Shown here: positions 8,510 to 17,143 of the stretch, piece by piece
Layout: every line of letters begins with the position of its first letter
Numbering within the stretch: position 1 is the stretch's first letter
Assembly: GCF_009676955.1 (NCBI RefSeq)
Contig: NZ_CP045696.1
Coordinates: 1,176,501 to 1,240,500 of the forward strand
DNA from: Sodaliphilus pleomorphus
Lineage (GTDB): Bacteria > Bacteroidota > Bacteroidia > Bacteroidales > Muribaculaceae
Direction of reading: 5' to 3'
DNA: 64,000 bases
Program-made: the position numbers and the translations under genes
The notes under the pieces: generated by a model
What the model was told of the DNA's origin: nothing
The model's database searches: none
What the model saw: the letters and a program-made list of their open reading frames with translations, nothing else

Positions 8510-9877
8510 CTACAGGCGGCGGCCTATGAGCGTGGCACTCGTGGCCCGCTCCACCACACAGCGCACGGTGTCGCCCACCTGGGTGTCGCCAGCCGGAAAC
8601 ACGACCACCTTGTTTTGAGGCGTGCGGCCATACATGTCGTCGTGCGAGCGCTTGCTGTAGCCCTCGACCAGCACGTCGACGGTCTTGCCCACATCGTTGC
8701 GGTTGCTGCACAGCGAGAGCTCGTTTTGCAAGGCAATCATGCGGTTCAAGCGGTCGATTTTCACTGGCTCGGGCACATTGTCGGGCAAGTGCTTGGCGGC
8801 AAAGGTGCCCGGACGCTCACTGTACTTGAACATGAAAGCCGAGTCATAGCCCACCTGGCGCATGAGACTCAGCGTGAGCTGGAAGTCCTCTTCGGTCTCG
8901 TCGTGGAAGCCGGTAAACATGTCGCTCGAGATGCCGCAGTCGGGCATGGCCTGGCGTATCTTGTCGATGCGGTCGAGATACCACTCGCGGGTATACTTGC
9001 GGTTCATGAGCTTCAATATCTTGTTGCTGCCACTCTGCACCGGCAGGTGGATGTGGTTGCATATATTGTCGTGGGCAGCCATGGTGGCAATGATGTCGTC
9101 GGTCAAGTCCTCGGGGTTGCTCGTGGTGAAGCGCACGCGCATCTCGGGAGCCGCCTCGGCCACGATGCCCAGCAACTGGGCAAAGTCGACGGCGGAGCCG
9201 CCGTCTGACTGACGGTAGCAATAGGAGTTCACATTCTGCCCCAGCAAGGTCACCTCCTTGAACCCCTTGGCTTGCAAGTCGCTGAGCTCGTTGAGTATAC
9301 TTTGTGGCTCACGGCTGCGCTCGCGACCGCGGGTGTAGGGCACAATGCAGTAGGTGCAAAAGTTGTTGCAGCCGCGCATGATCGAGATGAAGCCGCTCAC
9401 CTTGCTGCCGCTCACGCGTGTGGGTATCACGTCGCGATAGGTCTCGGTGGTAGAGAGGTCGGTGTCGATGGCCTTGTGACCCGTCTCGGCACTGGCAGTG
9501 AGCGCGGGCAGCTGCAAGTAGGCATCGGGGCCGGCCACGATGTCGACGTCGTATTTTGTGATGAGCACATCCTTCATGCGCTCGGCCATGCAGCCAATGA
9601 TGCCTATGAGCAACCGGCGACCACGCTGGCGACGCAAGGCGTTGAGTTGATTGAGGCGGGCAAAGATGCGCTGCTCGGCATTGTCGCGCACCGAGCAGGT
9701 GTTGATAAATATGGCATCGGCCTCGTCGAGGTGCTCACACGTGTCGTAACCGGCCATCTTCATGACCGAGGCCACCACCTCGCTGTCGGCCACATTCATC
9801 TGGCATCCGTAGGTCTCCAGATACAACTTCTTGGAGAACTCCCCCGTTGCCCTGTCGTAACTCAATTTCACGTTCAT
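8510..9877 (-). CDS. miaB: tRNA-2-methylthio-N6-dimethylallyladenosine synthase MiaB
   Basis: MiaB is a radical-SAM methylthiotransferase that converts i6A37 to ms2i6A37 in tRNAs reading UNN codons. The 455-residue product has the N-terminal UPF0004 domain (KLYLETYGCQMNVADSE, with further Cys at FINTCSVRDNAE and IGIIGCMAERM). The radical SAM CxxxCxxC motif (RGCNNFCTYCIVPYTRGRE) lies near residue 170, and a C-terminal TRAM domain spans about residues 390-455. Length and all six cluster cysteines fit MiaB rather than MtaB or RimO. It is monocistronic. Its promoter lies inside the first unit of the 83-bp repeat array, so up to five tandem promoters may feed it. Confidence 0.96.
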   Translation of the reverse strand: MNVKLSYDRATGEFSKKLYLETYGCQMNVADSEVVASVMKMAGYDTCEHLDEADAIFINTCSVRDNAEQRIFARLNQLNALRRQRGRRLLIGIIGCMAERMKDVLITKYDVDIVAGPDAYLQLPALTASAETGHKAIDTDLSTTETYRDVIPTRVSGSKVSGFISIMRGCNNFCTYCIVPYTRGRERSREPQSILNELSDLQAKGFKEVTLLGQNVNSYCYRQSDGGSAVDFAQLLGIVAEAAPEMRVRFTTSNPEDLTDDIIATMAAHDNICNHIHLPVQSGSNKILKLMNRKYTREWYLDRIDKIRQAMPDCGISSDMFTGFHDETEEDFQLTLSLMRQVGYDSAFMFKYSERPGTFAAKHLPDNVPEPVKIDRLNRMIALQNELSLCSNRNDVGKTVDVLVEGYSKRSHDDMYGRTPQNKVVVFPAGDTQVGDTVRCVVERATSATLIGRRL

Positions 9878-9904
9878 AACAATGTATTTTTGACTTTTGC
9901 GGCT

Positions 9905-9936
9905 GCAAAGTTACTGCAAGTCGAGCGAAATGCAAA
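9905..9936 (-). promoter_or_regulatory. miaB promoter embedded in repeat unit 1
   Basis: On the minus strand, TTTG (9936-9933), a 19-bp spacer, and TAACTTTG (9913-9906) followed by C form a perfect Bacteroidota promoter. The ATG of miaB is at 9877, giving a leader of roughly 20 nt. The same promoter geometry recurs every 83 bp upstream. Confidence 0.8.
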
Positions 9937-10306
9937 ATCAATAACTTGTTTTTGATTTTTGCATTCCCGAGACGCAGCGTAACTTATCCAAAGTTACTGC
10001 AAGTCGAGCGAAATGCAAAATCAATAACTTGTTTTTGATTTCTGCATTCCCGAGACGCAGCGTAACTTATCCAAAGTTACTGCAAGTCGAGCGAAATGCA
10101 AAATCAATAACTTGTTTTTGATTTTTGCATTCCCGAGACGCAGCGTAACTTATCCAAAGTTACTGCAAGTCGAGCGAAATGCAAAATCAATAACTCGTTT
10201 TTGATTTTTGCATTCCCGAGACGCAGCGTAACTTATCCAAAGCTACTGCAAGTCGAGCGAAATGCAAAATCGGGGGAACTCGTTTTTGATTTTTGCATTC
10301 CCGAGC
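9907..10306. repeat. Five-unit 83-bp tandem repeat; each unit is an imperfect hairpin carrying a promoter
   Basis: Units begin at 9907, 9990, 10073, 10156 and 10239, so the period is exactly 83 bp; the fifth is partial and diverges after about 10306. Units differ by only a few bases. Unit 5 has a GGGGGAAC replacement in the loop region and AAAGCTAC instead of AAAGTTAC. Each unit folds back on itself: AAGTTACTGC pairs with GCAGCGTAACTT at the edges, and ATGCAAAATCAA pairs with TTGATTTTTGCAT inside. On the minus strand every unit contains TTTG-N19-TAnnTTTG pointing at miaB. This array fills the whole gap between trpA and miaB. A dispersed relative lies at 61073-61128. Confidence 0.93.
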
Positions 10307-10312
10307 CCTCCC

Positions 10313-11089
10313 CTACGACTGCAGGGCGGCAAAGAGGCGATCGAGAGCCTCGTCGGGGTTGCCCGTCTCGTCGAGCAAGGCCACAAACTTGCTGCCTATG
10401 ATGGCGCCGGCAGCAGCGGCCTGGGCACTCTCAAGCGTCTGCTTGTTGCTTATGCCGAAGCCTATCATGCGTGGATTGCGCAGCCCCATGGCGTCGACAC
10501 GCTTGAAGTAGGCCTGCTTGGCCTGGTCAAAATTGTGCTGGGCTCCAGTGATCGAGGCCGACGACACCATGTAGATGAAGCCGCTGGTGTGCTCGTCGAT
10601 GAAGCGCACGCGCTGGGCGCTGGTCTCGGGTGTGATGAGCATGATCACGCGCTGGTCATACTTGTCGGCCAGGGGCTTCACCTGCTCCAGGTAGTCCTTA
10701 AAAGGCAAGTCGGGCAGGATGGTGCCGCTCACGCCGCTCTCGACGCAGCTCTTGAAATAGTTCTCGAGGCCATACTGCATCACCACGTTGAGATAGCCCA
10801 TGAGCACGAGTGGCATGTGCACCTGGTGCTTGATGGCCTTGAGCTGCTCGAAGATGTGGCGCAGCGACTGGCCGTTGCGCAAGGCTTGGGTGGCAGCCTT
10901 CTGTATCACAGGCCCGTCGGCCATGGGGTCGCTGAAGGGGATGCCCACCTCTACCATGTCGATGCCACGGCGCTGCATGGCCAGGATGACCTCGCCCGTG
11001 CTCTCGAGCGACGGCGCGCCGGCGCAGAAGTAGAGCGAGAGCAGTTTTCTCTCGCCCCGGTTGGCAAACAATTGATTGATGCGATTCAT
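10313..11089 (-). CDS. trpA: Tryptophan synthase alpha chain
   Basis: TrpA cleaves indole-3-glycerol phosphate to indole and glyceraldehyde-3-phosphate and passes indole to TrpB. The 258-residue TIM barrel shows the catalytic glutamate in MVEVGIPFSDPMADGPVIQ (near residue 48) and the catalytic aspartate in ILPDLPF (near residue 128). The phosphate-binding GFGISN and GSKFV loops also match. It is the last gene of the trp operon, 14 bp after trpF. No terminator separates it from the downstream repeat array and miaB, so read-through into the repeat array is possible. Confidence 0.96.
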   Translation of the reverse strand: MNRINQLFANRGERKLLSLYFCAGAPSLESTGEVILAMQRRGIDMVEVGIPFSDPMADGPVIQKAATQALRNGQSLRHIFEQLKAIKHQVHMPLVLMGYLNVVMQYGLENYFKSCVESGVSGTILPDLPFKDYLEQVKPLADKYDQRVIMLITPETSAQRVRFIDEHTSGFIYMVSSASITGAQHNFDQAKQAYFKRVDAMGLRNPRMIGFGISNKQTLESAQAAAAGAIIGSKFVALLDETGNPDEALDRLFAALQS

Positions 11090-11103
11090 GTGTTTTTTTC
11101 TAT

Positions 11104-11736
11104 TTAGTTGGTTCTTATTTCTTCGATAAATTTCTTGAGTTTCTCCACATCTTTAAGCCCTGGAGCAAGCTCAAAGCGCGAGTTCACGTCGATGCCCACA
11201 CAGCTGGGGTGGGCAAAGTCACGCACCTGCCGTGCATCGCCGGGGCCGATGCCGCCACTCAGCAAGAAGGGCGTTGAGCCGTCGTAGGCTTCGAGCACGC
11301 TCCAGTCATATTTCCTGCCGCTGCCGCCGCCTGCGGGGCACTTGGTGTCGAAGATGAAGCAGTCGACCAGCCCCCCATACGATGTCTTGCAGCGCTCCAC
11401 GTCGGCAGCCGAGGCCACGCCTACGGCCTTGATTATCCTTGTGGCGGGCAACAGGCGGTGCAAGCGCTCGACCTGGGCCGGGGTCTCGTGGCCGTGCAGC
11501 TGCACACAGCCGAGCCGGGCGGCCTCTACAGTGCGCACTATGGTTGCCGACGCCTCGTCGACAAACACGCCCACCGTCATGGCCTCGCCGGCCACAAGCG
11601 AGGCCCGGGCTGCAACGCCGGCCGTCACGCATCGCGGCGATTGCTTGCTGAAGATGAACCCCAGCAGGTCGACACCCAGGGCAGCCACCTGCGCCACATT
11701 GCGTGCCTGGCTCAATCCACACACCTTCACTATCAT
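11104..11736 (-). CDS. trpF: Phosphoribosylanthranilate isomerase
   Basis: TrpF isomerises N-(5'-phosphoribosyl)anthranilate to the deoxyribulose form. The 210-residue product begins MIVKVCGLSQARNVAQ, with the catalytic cysteine in KVCG. FIFSKQSPRCV, the VQLHGHE motif, the catalytic aspartate in CFIFDTK and the phosphate-binding LSGGIGPGDA loop all match the family. The start at 11736 overlaps the trpC stop as ATGA (11733-11736), indicating translational coupling. A longer upstream frame is rejected because it only runs over trpC. Confidence 0.94.
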   Translation of the reverse strand: MIVKVCGLSQARNVAQVAALGVDLLGFIFSKQSPRCVTAGVAARASLVAGEAMTVGVFVDEASATIVRTVEAARLGCVQLHGHETPAQVERLHRLLPATRIIKAVGVASAADVERCKTSYGGLVDCFIFDTKCPAGGGSGRKYDWSVLEAYDGSTPFLLSGGIGPGDARQVRDFAHPSCVGIDVNSRFELAPGLKDVEKLKKFIEEIRTN

Positions 11737-12521
11737 AGCGCGTCGATGAATTGTTGCAGGGCCTGGCCTGGATTGGACTGCTTCATCAACTGCTCGCCCA
11801 CGAGGAAGCCGTCGTAGCCGGCAGCCCGCAGCCGGCGCACCGTGGCCGGACTGCCAATGCCGCTCTCGCTCACTTTCACAGCCTGCGCCGGCAGGCGGGC
11901 GGCCATGGCAAAGCTGTTGTGCACATCGGTCACAAAGGTGCCCAGGTTGCGGTTGTTGATGCCGCACATGTCGGGCTCGAGCGCGGCATAGTCGAGGTCG
12001 CGCTCATCGTGCATCTCGAGCAGCACCTCGAGGCCCAGGTCGTGCGCCTTGGCCAGCAGGCTGGCACAGGTGTCGATGCTCAGGCAGGCCGCGATGAGCA
12101 GCACTGCCGAGGCACCGCACAAGCGGGCCTGGACAAGCTGGTACTCGTCGATCACAAAATTCTTGTAGAGTATGGGGAGCTTCACCCCTTGCCGGCGGGC
12201 TAAAGCGATATACTCATCGCGGCCACCGAAGTAATGCTCGTCGGTGAGAATGCTCAGCGCGGCGGCACCGTGCTGCTCATAGAGCGGAGCCACATCCTGC
12301 ACCCGGGCTTGGGCGTGTATCCAGCCTCGCGACGGGCTCTTGCGTTTAAACTCGGCAATGATGCCGGTGGTCGAGGCTTTCAGGGCCTGGCTCATCGAGG
12401 GCACAGGCTCGTCGAGCATGGGCTCGACGCGGGCGACAAGCTCGTGTAGCGGGGTGGCCTGCTTGAGGGCGGCCACCTCCTGGCGCTTGCGGGCCACTAT
12501 TTCTTCAAGTATATCTTTCAT
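11733..12521 (-). CDS. trpC: Indole-3-glycerol phosphate synthase
   Basis: TrpC closes carboxyphenylamino-deoxyribulose phosphate to indole-3-glycerol phosphate. The 262-residue protein contains IAEFKRKSPSRGWI (catalytic lysine in the FKRKSPS signature, near residue 58), SILTDEHYFGG, LYKNFVIDEYQ with the second catalytic lysine, and GINNRNLGTF. SESGI near residue 215 supplies the phosphate-binding loop. It is a separate gene from trpF, as is usual in Bacteroidota, and overlaps it by 4 bp. Confidence 0.96.
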   Translation of the reverse strand: MKDILEEIVARKRQEVAALKQATPLHELVARVEPMLDEPVPSMSQALKASTTGIIAEFKRKSPSRGWIHAQARVQDVAPLYEQHGAAALSILTDEHYFGGRDEYIALARRQGVKLPILYKNFVIDEYQLVQARLCGASAVLLIAACLSIDTCASLLAKAHDLGLEVLLEMHDERDLDYAALEPDMCGINNRNLGTFVTDVHNSFAMAARLPAQAVKVSESGIGSPATVRRLRAAGYDGFLVGEQLMKQSNPGQALQQFIDAL

Positions 12522-12563
12522 CGTGGGGGCGTTTTGTGTTGTTGAGAGATTGCATTGCCCATG

Positions 12564-13568
12564 TCACGAGTTGAGGGCCACATATTTCTTGAGCACCTCA
12601 AGGGCCTTGCCGCTCTCCAGACTCTCGCGGGCGGCAAGCACCGTGTCGGCAATGCTCATGTGGGGTTCCATCACGCCTATGCCGTAGGCAGCATTGGCCA
12701 CGACCACATTCTTCTGGTCGTCGGCAGCGGTGCCGCGCAGCACGCTGTCGAATATTTTCACAGCCTCGGCCTTGCTCGCGCCGCCGCGCAGGTTCACCGG
12801 GTCGGCCACCGGCAGGCCCAGCTGGGCAGGGGTGTAGAGGCGCTCGACATCGTTGGTGGTGACTTTGAAATCGCCGGTGAGCGAAATCTCGTCGTAGCCG
12901 TCGATGCTGTTGACGATGCCGTAGTTGATGCCTATCTTCTTGTAGATGCTGCTGTAGAGACGCATCTGGTCGAGACTGGCCACGCCCAGCAGCTGGTAGC
13001 GTGGCTGCGAGGGGTTGACCAGCGGGCCCAGCTGGTTGAATACCGTGGGAAACGGCAGGGCCTTGCGCACGGGGGCCACGCACTTCATGGCGCGGGCAAA
13101 GAGCTGGGCGTGCAGGTAGACGAAGCCGCACTCGTCGATCGAGCGGTTGAGGCGGTCGATGTCGGCAGTAAACTTCACGCCGTGGCCCTCGATCACATCG
13201 CTGGCGCCGCTCACCGAGGTGGCGGCATAGTTGCCGTGCTTGGCCACCTTGTAGCCAGCCCCCGCAATCACAAAGCAGGCACAGGTAGAGATGTTGAACG
13301 TGTTCTTCTGGTCGCCGCCGGTGCCCACCACGTCGATGTAGTCGCCGGCGTCGAGACGGGCCGGCACGCCAGTGTCGAGTATGCCCTGGCGGAAGCCCAG
13401 TATCTCGTCGACCGTGGCGCCGCGCATCTGGATGGCGGTGAGGATGGCGCCCGTGGGCAAGTCGGGTATTGCTCGGTCAGAGATTCCTACCACAATGTCG
13501 CGGGCCTCCTGGCTCGAGAGGGTGCCGCCGGCGATGAGCCGCTGCAAGATGTCTTTGATATTTATCAT
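12564..13568 (-). CDS. trpD: Anthranilate phosphoribosyltransferase
   Basis: TrpD transfers the phosphoribosyl group of PRPP to anthranilate. With a start at 13568 (MINIKDILQRL) it has 334 residues, the family's usual length; an in-frame ATG ten codons upstream (13598) gives MTTTRKQITT as an unlikely extension. The PRPP-binding motif DVVGTGGDQKNTFNIST lies near residue 80, followed by VAKHGNYAATSVSGASDV and the FNQLGPLVNPS segment near residue 165. It lies 42 bp upstream of trpC and 60 bp after trpG. Confidence 0.94.
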   Translation of the reverse strand: MINIKDILQRLIAGGTLSSQEARDIVVGISDRAIPDLPTGAILTAIQMRGATVDEILGFRQGILDTGVPARLDAGDYIDVVGTGGDQKNTFNISTCACFVIAGAGYKVAKHGNYAATSVSGASDVIEGHGVKFTADIDRLNRSIDECGFVYLHAQLFARAMKCVAPVRKALPFPTVFNQLGPLVNPSQPRYQLLGVASLDQMRLYSSIYKKIGINYGIVNSIDGYDEISLTGDFKVTTNDVERLYTPAQLGLPVADPVNLRGGASKAEAVKIFDSVLRGTAADDQKNVVVANAAYGIGVMEPHMSIADTVLAARESLESGKALEVLKKYVALNS

Positions 13569-13628
13569 AGTCGTAATCTGTTTTCTGGTTGTCGTCATAA
13601 AGAAATGTGTTGCCGGCCGTGGAAAATT

Positions 13629-14192
13629 TCAATGGTTCAAGAAATTCTCCACAATGGTCTTGCCCTGGGGCGTGAGCACCGACTCGGGGTGAAACTGGAT
13701 GCCGTGCATGTCGTAGCGGCGATGCTTGAGGCCCATGATTTGGTTCTCATCGCTCACGGCGGTAACCTCGAGCTCGCGGGGAAAATGCTGGCGCGACACC
13801 ACCCACGAGTGGTAGCGCCCCATGTCGATGCGGCCGGGCAGGCCGGCAAAGATGTAGTCGTTGCCTATGAGCGTGCCAGGGGTCGACACGCCGTGAAACA
13901 CCTCGTCGAGGTTCTCGAGCGCGGCGCCAAACACCTCGCCCATGGCCTGGTGCCCCAGGCACACGCCCAGCATGGGCCGTGACGGGGCATAGGCCCTGAT
14001 CACATCGTTGAGCAGGCCGGCCTCGTCGGGGATGCCCGGGCCGGGACTCAGGATGATTTTGTCGTAGCCGGCGAGGTCGTCGAGCTGGAACTTGTCGTTG
14101 CGCAACACGGTCACCTGGGCACCCAGGGCTTTCACCATGTGGGCCAGGTTGAATGTGAACGAGTCGTAGTTGTCAACAATCACTATTTTCAT
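13629..14192 (-). CDS. trpG: Anthranilate synthase glutamine amidotransferase component
   Basis: TrpG releases ammonia from glutamine for anthranilate synthase. The 187-residue class I amidotransferase starts MKIVIVDNYDSFTFNLAHMV. It has SPGPGIPDEAGLL, the nucleophile cysteine in LGVCLGHQAMGE (near residue 80), and the His-Glu pair in GIQFHPES near residue 170. The start at 14192 is clear from homology; a longer frame extends only into trpE. It could also serve p-aminobenzoate synthesis, as TrpG/PabA often do. Confidence 0.95.
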   Translation of the reverse strand: MKIVIVDNYDSFTFNLAHMVKALGAQVTVLRNDKFQLDDLAGYDKIILSPGPGIPDEAGLLNDVIRAYAPSRPMLGVCLGHQAMGEVFGAALENLDEVFHGVSTPGTLIGNDYIFAGLPGRIDMGRYHSWVVSRQHFPRELEVTAVSDENQIMGLKHRRYDMHGIQFHPESVLTPQGKTIVENFLNH

Positions 14193-14254
14193 AACTTGAG
14201 TTGTTTTTTTTCGATTTCTGATGATTGGAAACAGAGAGAGATACCCGAGGCGAC

Positions 14255-15667
14255 TCACATGCGCTCGGCCAGCTCGATGGCCCTCACCAGGGCTCCGAGC
14301 TTGTTGTCCACTTCCTGCAACTCGCGGTCGGGGTCGCTCTTGGCCACAATGCCGCTGCCAGCCTGCAGCCACAGCGTGCCGTTGCGGCTGATGAAGGTGC
14401 GTATCACGATGGCCTGGTTGAGATTGCCGTTGAGCCCTATGAACCCGATGCAGCCGCCGTAGGCGCCGCGGCTGTGGGGCTCAAGCTGGGCGATGAGCTG
14501 CATGGCTCTCACCTTGGGTGCGCCCGAGAGGGTGCCGGCCGGGAAGGTGTCGACAAAGGTCTTGAGGCTGCTGGCACCCTCGTCGAGCGTGCCACTCACG
14601 CGCGACACCAGGTGGATGACGTGGCTGTAGTACTGCATATCCTTGAAGAAGTCGACTTTCACATCGTGGCAGTTGCGGCTCAGGTCGTTGCGGGCCAGGT
14701 CCACGAGCATCACGTGCTCGGCATTCTCCTTGGGGTCGTGCCGCAGAAACTCGGCGCTCTTGCGGTCGGCCGCAGCGTCGCCGGTGCGCCGCGTGGTGCC
14801 GGCTATGGGATCGATATAGGCCTTGCGCCCCTCGATGCGGCAGTGGGTCTCGGGCGAGGAGCCGAAGATGCGGAAACCGCCAAAGTCGAAGTAGAACAGA
14901 TAGGGCGAGGGGTTGATGCTGCGCAAGGCACGGTAGAGCTTGAGGTCGTCGCCCTCGTAGTGCTGCACATAGCGGCGCGACACCACGATTTGAAACACGT
15001 CGCCGCGCTTGCAGTGCTGCACACAGCGGGCAATGTTGGCCCGATGCTGCTCGTCGGTGATGGTCGAGGTGACAGGACCCACGGGCTTGAAGCCGTAGGC
15101 CGGCACGCCAGCGCGGCCCACGGCCTTCATGAGCTCGTCGAGGCTGTCGCGCTCGCCGGGAGCCAGCAGCTGCACGAGGGTCATCTTGTTGTTGTAGTGG
15201 TCAAAGACGATGATATCTTTGTAGAGGATGTAGTACACGTCGGGGGCGTCGTTGTCGGGCTGGCGGTCGTCGGGCACATCGATGTGCTCAAAGTAGCGCA
15301 CGGCGTCGAACGCGGTGTAGCCATAGAGGCCGCAATACTGGCTGCCCTCGCCCTCGACGTGGAAGGCGGCGATGAAGTCGGCCATGGCCTGCTCCACGGG
15401 GTAGGCATCGGTCACGGGGCGGGTCTCGACCTGGCCGCCAGGCATGGTGAAGACGGCCTGCCCGTGGCTCACGGCCACGCTGGCCAGCGGGTGGATGCCG
15501 AAGAACGAGCGGCTGTTGTCGTGGCCGTGATAGTCGCTGCTCTCCATGAGGGCGCTCTTGGGATAAAGGTCGCGCAAGCGCATGTACACAGCCACCGGCG
15601 TGTAGAGGTCGGCCAGAAGGGTGCGCGTGGCTGTGGCGTAGGTGTATTTCTGTTTAGAAGTTTCCAT
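14255..15667 (-). CDS. trpE: Anthranilate synthase component I
   Basis: TrpE makes anthranilate from chorismate using ammonia from TrpG. The 470-residue protein has the chorismate-binding domain in its C-terminal half: KRGDVFQIVVSRRY, FGSSPETHCRIEGRKAYIDPIAGTTRR, DLARNDLSRNC, VSRVSGTL, and DTFPAGTLSGAPKVRAMQLI. It overlaps the end of trpB by 14 bp and is followed 62 bp later by trpG. Tryptophan feedback probably acts through the N-terminal domain; a canonical LLES motif is represented by the ALMESSDYHG segment. Confidence 0.96.
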   Translation of the reverse strand: METSKQKYTYATATRTLLADLYTPVAVYMRLRDLYPKSALMESSDYHGHDNSRSFFGIHPLASVAVSHGQAVFTMPGGQVETRPVTDAYPVEQAMADFIAAFHVEGEGSQYCGLYGYTAFDAVRYFEHIDVPDDRQPDNDAPDVYYILYKDIIVFDHYNNKMTLVQLLAPGERDSLDELMKAVGRAGVPAYGFKPVGPVTSTITDEQHRANIARCVQHCKRGDVFQIVVSRRYVQHYEGDDLKLYRALRSINPSPYLFYFDFGGFRIFGSSPETHCRIEGRKAYIDPIAGTTRRTGDAAADRKSAEFLRHDPKENAEHVMLVDLARNDLSRNCHDVKVDFFKDMQYYSHVIHLVSRVSGTLDEGASSLKTFVDTFPAGTLSGAPKVRAMQLIAQLEPHSRGAYGGCIGFIGLNGNLNQAIVIRTFISRNGTLWLQAGSGIVAKSDPDRELQEVDNKLGALVRAIELAERM

Positions 15668-16868
15668 ATTCTCCTGCCATTTGTTTGTTGCTCAAGTAGG
15701 TTTCCACATCTTTGTCGCCACGGCCGCTCACGGTGAGCACCACCACATCGGTGGGCTTGAAGTTCACCTTGGCCAGGGCTGCCACGGCGTGGGCGCTCTC
15801 GATGGCGGGAATGATGCCCTCCATGCGGGTGAGCTCGTAGCCGGCCCTAATGGCCTCGTCGTCGTTGATGGCCAGCACGGTGGCACGGTGCTCGGTGGCC
15901 AGGTGGGCGTGCATGGGCCCTATGCCGGGATAGTCGAGGCCGGCCGAGATGGTGCCAGCCTCCATGATTTGGCCGTCGGGGGTCTGCATCACCAGGGTCT
16001 TACTGCCGTGCAAGATACCCAGGCGCCCGGCATGTATCGTGGCTGCCGTGTAGCCGCTGTCGACACCGTGGCCGCCGGCCTCGGCCAGCACGATGCGCAC
16101 GCGCTCATCGTCGATATAGTGGTAGATGGTGCCCGCGGCGTTGCTGCCGCCGCCCACGCAGGCCACCAGATAGTCGGGATAGTCGCGGCCCGTCTTCTGC
16201 TGCAGCTGCGCCTTGATTTCCTTGCTTATCACGCTCTGCAGGCGGGCCACCATGTCGGGATAGGGGTGCGGCCCCACGGTCGACCCTATCACATAGAAGG
16301 TGTCGTCGGGGTGACAGCACCAGTCGCGTATGGCCTCGTTGGTGGCATCCTTGAGGGTGTGGTTGCCCGTGAACACGGGCACCACCGTGGCCCCCAGCAT
16401 CTTCATGCGCTCCACATTAGTGTGCTGGCGCTCGACGTCGAGCGCACCCTGGTAGACCACGCAAGGCATGTGCATGAGGGCGCACACGGTGGCCGTGGCC
16501 ACGCCGTGCTGGCCGGCGCCCGTCTCGGCGATGATGCGCTTCTTGCCCATCTTCTTGGCCAGCAGCACCTGCCCTATGGTGTTGTTGATCTTGTGGGCGC
16601 CGGTGTGGTTCAAGTCCTCGCGCTTGAGGTAGAGCCGGCAGCCGTACTTGTGGCTCATGCGCCTGGCATGGTAGAGCGGCGAGGGGCGACCCACATAGTC
16701 GCGCAGCAGCATGCGGTACTCGTCTTGAAACTCGCGGCTCTCGATGATGTCGAGATACTGCGCACGCAGCGCCTCGACCGTGGCATAGAGTATCTCGGGC
16801 ACATAGGCGCCGCCATACTCCCCATAGTAGCCGTCCTCGTCGGCCAGAAATGTTTTTTTCGTCTCCAT
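15654..16868 (-). CDS. trpB: Tryptophan synthase beta chain
   Basis: TrpB condenses indole with serine using pyridoxal phosphate. The 404-residue protein has YGGAYVPE at its N-terminus and the PLP lysine in LNHTGAHKINNTIGQ (near residue 95). The ETGAGQHGVATA motif, the phosphate-binding GGGSNA and the SAGLDYPGIGP segment are also present. It is the first structural gene of the operon, as typical in Bacteroidales (B-E-G-D-C-F-A). Its 5' leader contains a tryptophan-rich leader peptide and an attenuator. Confidence 0.97.
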   Translation of the reverse strand: METKKTFLADEDGYYGEYGGAYVPEILYATVEALRAQYLDIIESREFQDEYRMLLRDYVGRPSPLYHARRMSHKYGCRLYLKREDLNHTGAHKINNTIGQVLLAKKMGKKRIIAETGAGQHGVATATVCALMHMPCVVYQGALDVERQHTNVERMKMLGATVVPVFTGNHTLKDATNEAIRDWCCHPDDTFYVIGSTVGPHPYPDMVARLQSVISKEIKAQLQQKTGRDYPDYLVACVGGGSNAAGTIYHYIDDERVRIVLAEAGGHGVDSGYTAATIHAGRLGILHGSKTLVMQTPDGQIMEAGTISAGLDYPGIGPMHAHLATEHRATVLAINDDEAIRAGYELTRMEGIIPAIESAHAVAALAKVNFKPTDVVVLTVSGRGDKDVETYLSNKQMAGEYGNF

Positions 16869-16912
16869 TGTATCCTGTGTATGTGTTTTCTTACCTTATT
16901 TTTCTTGATAAT

Positions 16913-16948
16913 GAAAAAGACCCGCCGCCATGAAATCGCGACAGGTCT
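16913..16948 (-). terminator. trp attenuator terminator hairpin
   Basis: On the minus strand AGACCTGTCGC (16948-16938) pairs with GCGGCGGGTCT (16928-16918) over 11 bp including two G.U pairs. The loop is 9 nt and five U residues follow (16917-16913), the form of an intrinsic terminator, 45 nt before the trpB start. A competing 10-bp pairing of 16932-16941 with 17018-17027 inside the leader peptide gene would block it. Confidence 0.85.
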
Positions 16949-16976
16949 CTCTCTACGTATATTGTAGCATAATGTT

Positions 16977-17090
16977 TTATCTTGCTTGCGCGCACTTGCG
17001 CGGCGCGGCCTGGCTGCTCACGATTTCGTCAAATCCCGAGAGGCGCCACCACGCTATATACAAGTTGTTGTAAATCATCGTTCTTGTCAT
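16977..17090 (-). CDS. trpL: trp operon leader peptide
   Basis: A 37-codon minus-strand reading frame (MTRTMIYNNLYIAWWRLSGF ... KCAQAR) lies between the trp promoter and the attenuator and contains two consecutive Trp codons (W14-W15, 17046-17051). Ribosome stalling at these codons when charged tRNA-Trp is scarce would leave the following segment (17018-17027) free to pair with the 5' arm of the terminator and allow transcription of trpBEGDCFA. Translation to the stop would cover that segment and permit termination. A second in-frame ATG at codon 5 is an alternative start. This is inferred from sequence arrangement. Confidence 0.83.
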   Translation of the reverse strand: MTRTMIYNNLYIAWWRLSGFDEIVSSQAAPRKCAQAR

Positions 17091-17143
17091 GAGAAAACAG
17101 AAAATGAATGTATATTTAAACGTAAAAACTATGTTTTACGGCA

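Noticed and set aside
9907..10306. CRISPR array
   Set aside because: The period is made of one continuous 83-bp unit with no variable spacers, no Cas genes are nearby, and the units carry promoter motifs.
11736..11967. Longer N-terminus for trpF
   Set aside because: The extension overlaps trpC in another frame; homology begins at the ATG at 11736. The same reasoning applies to the long starts before trpG, queA, galM, MATE, DUF2752 and ychF.
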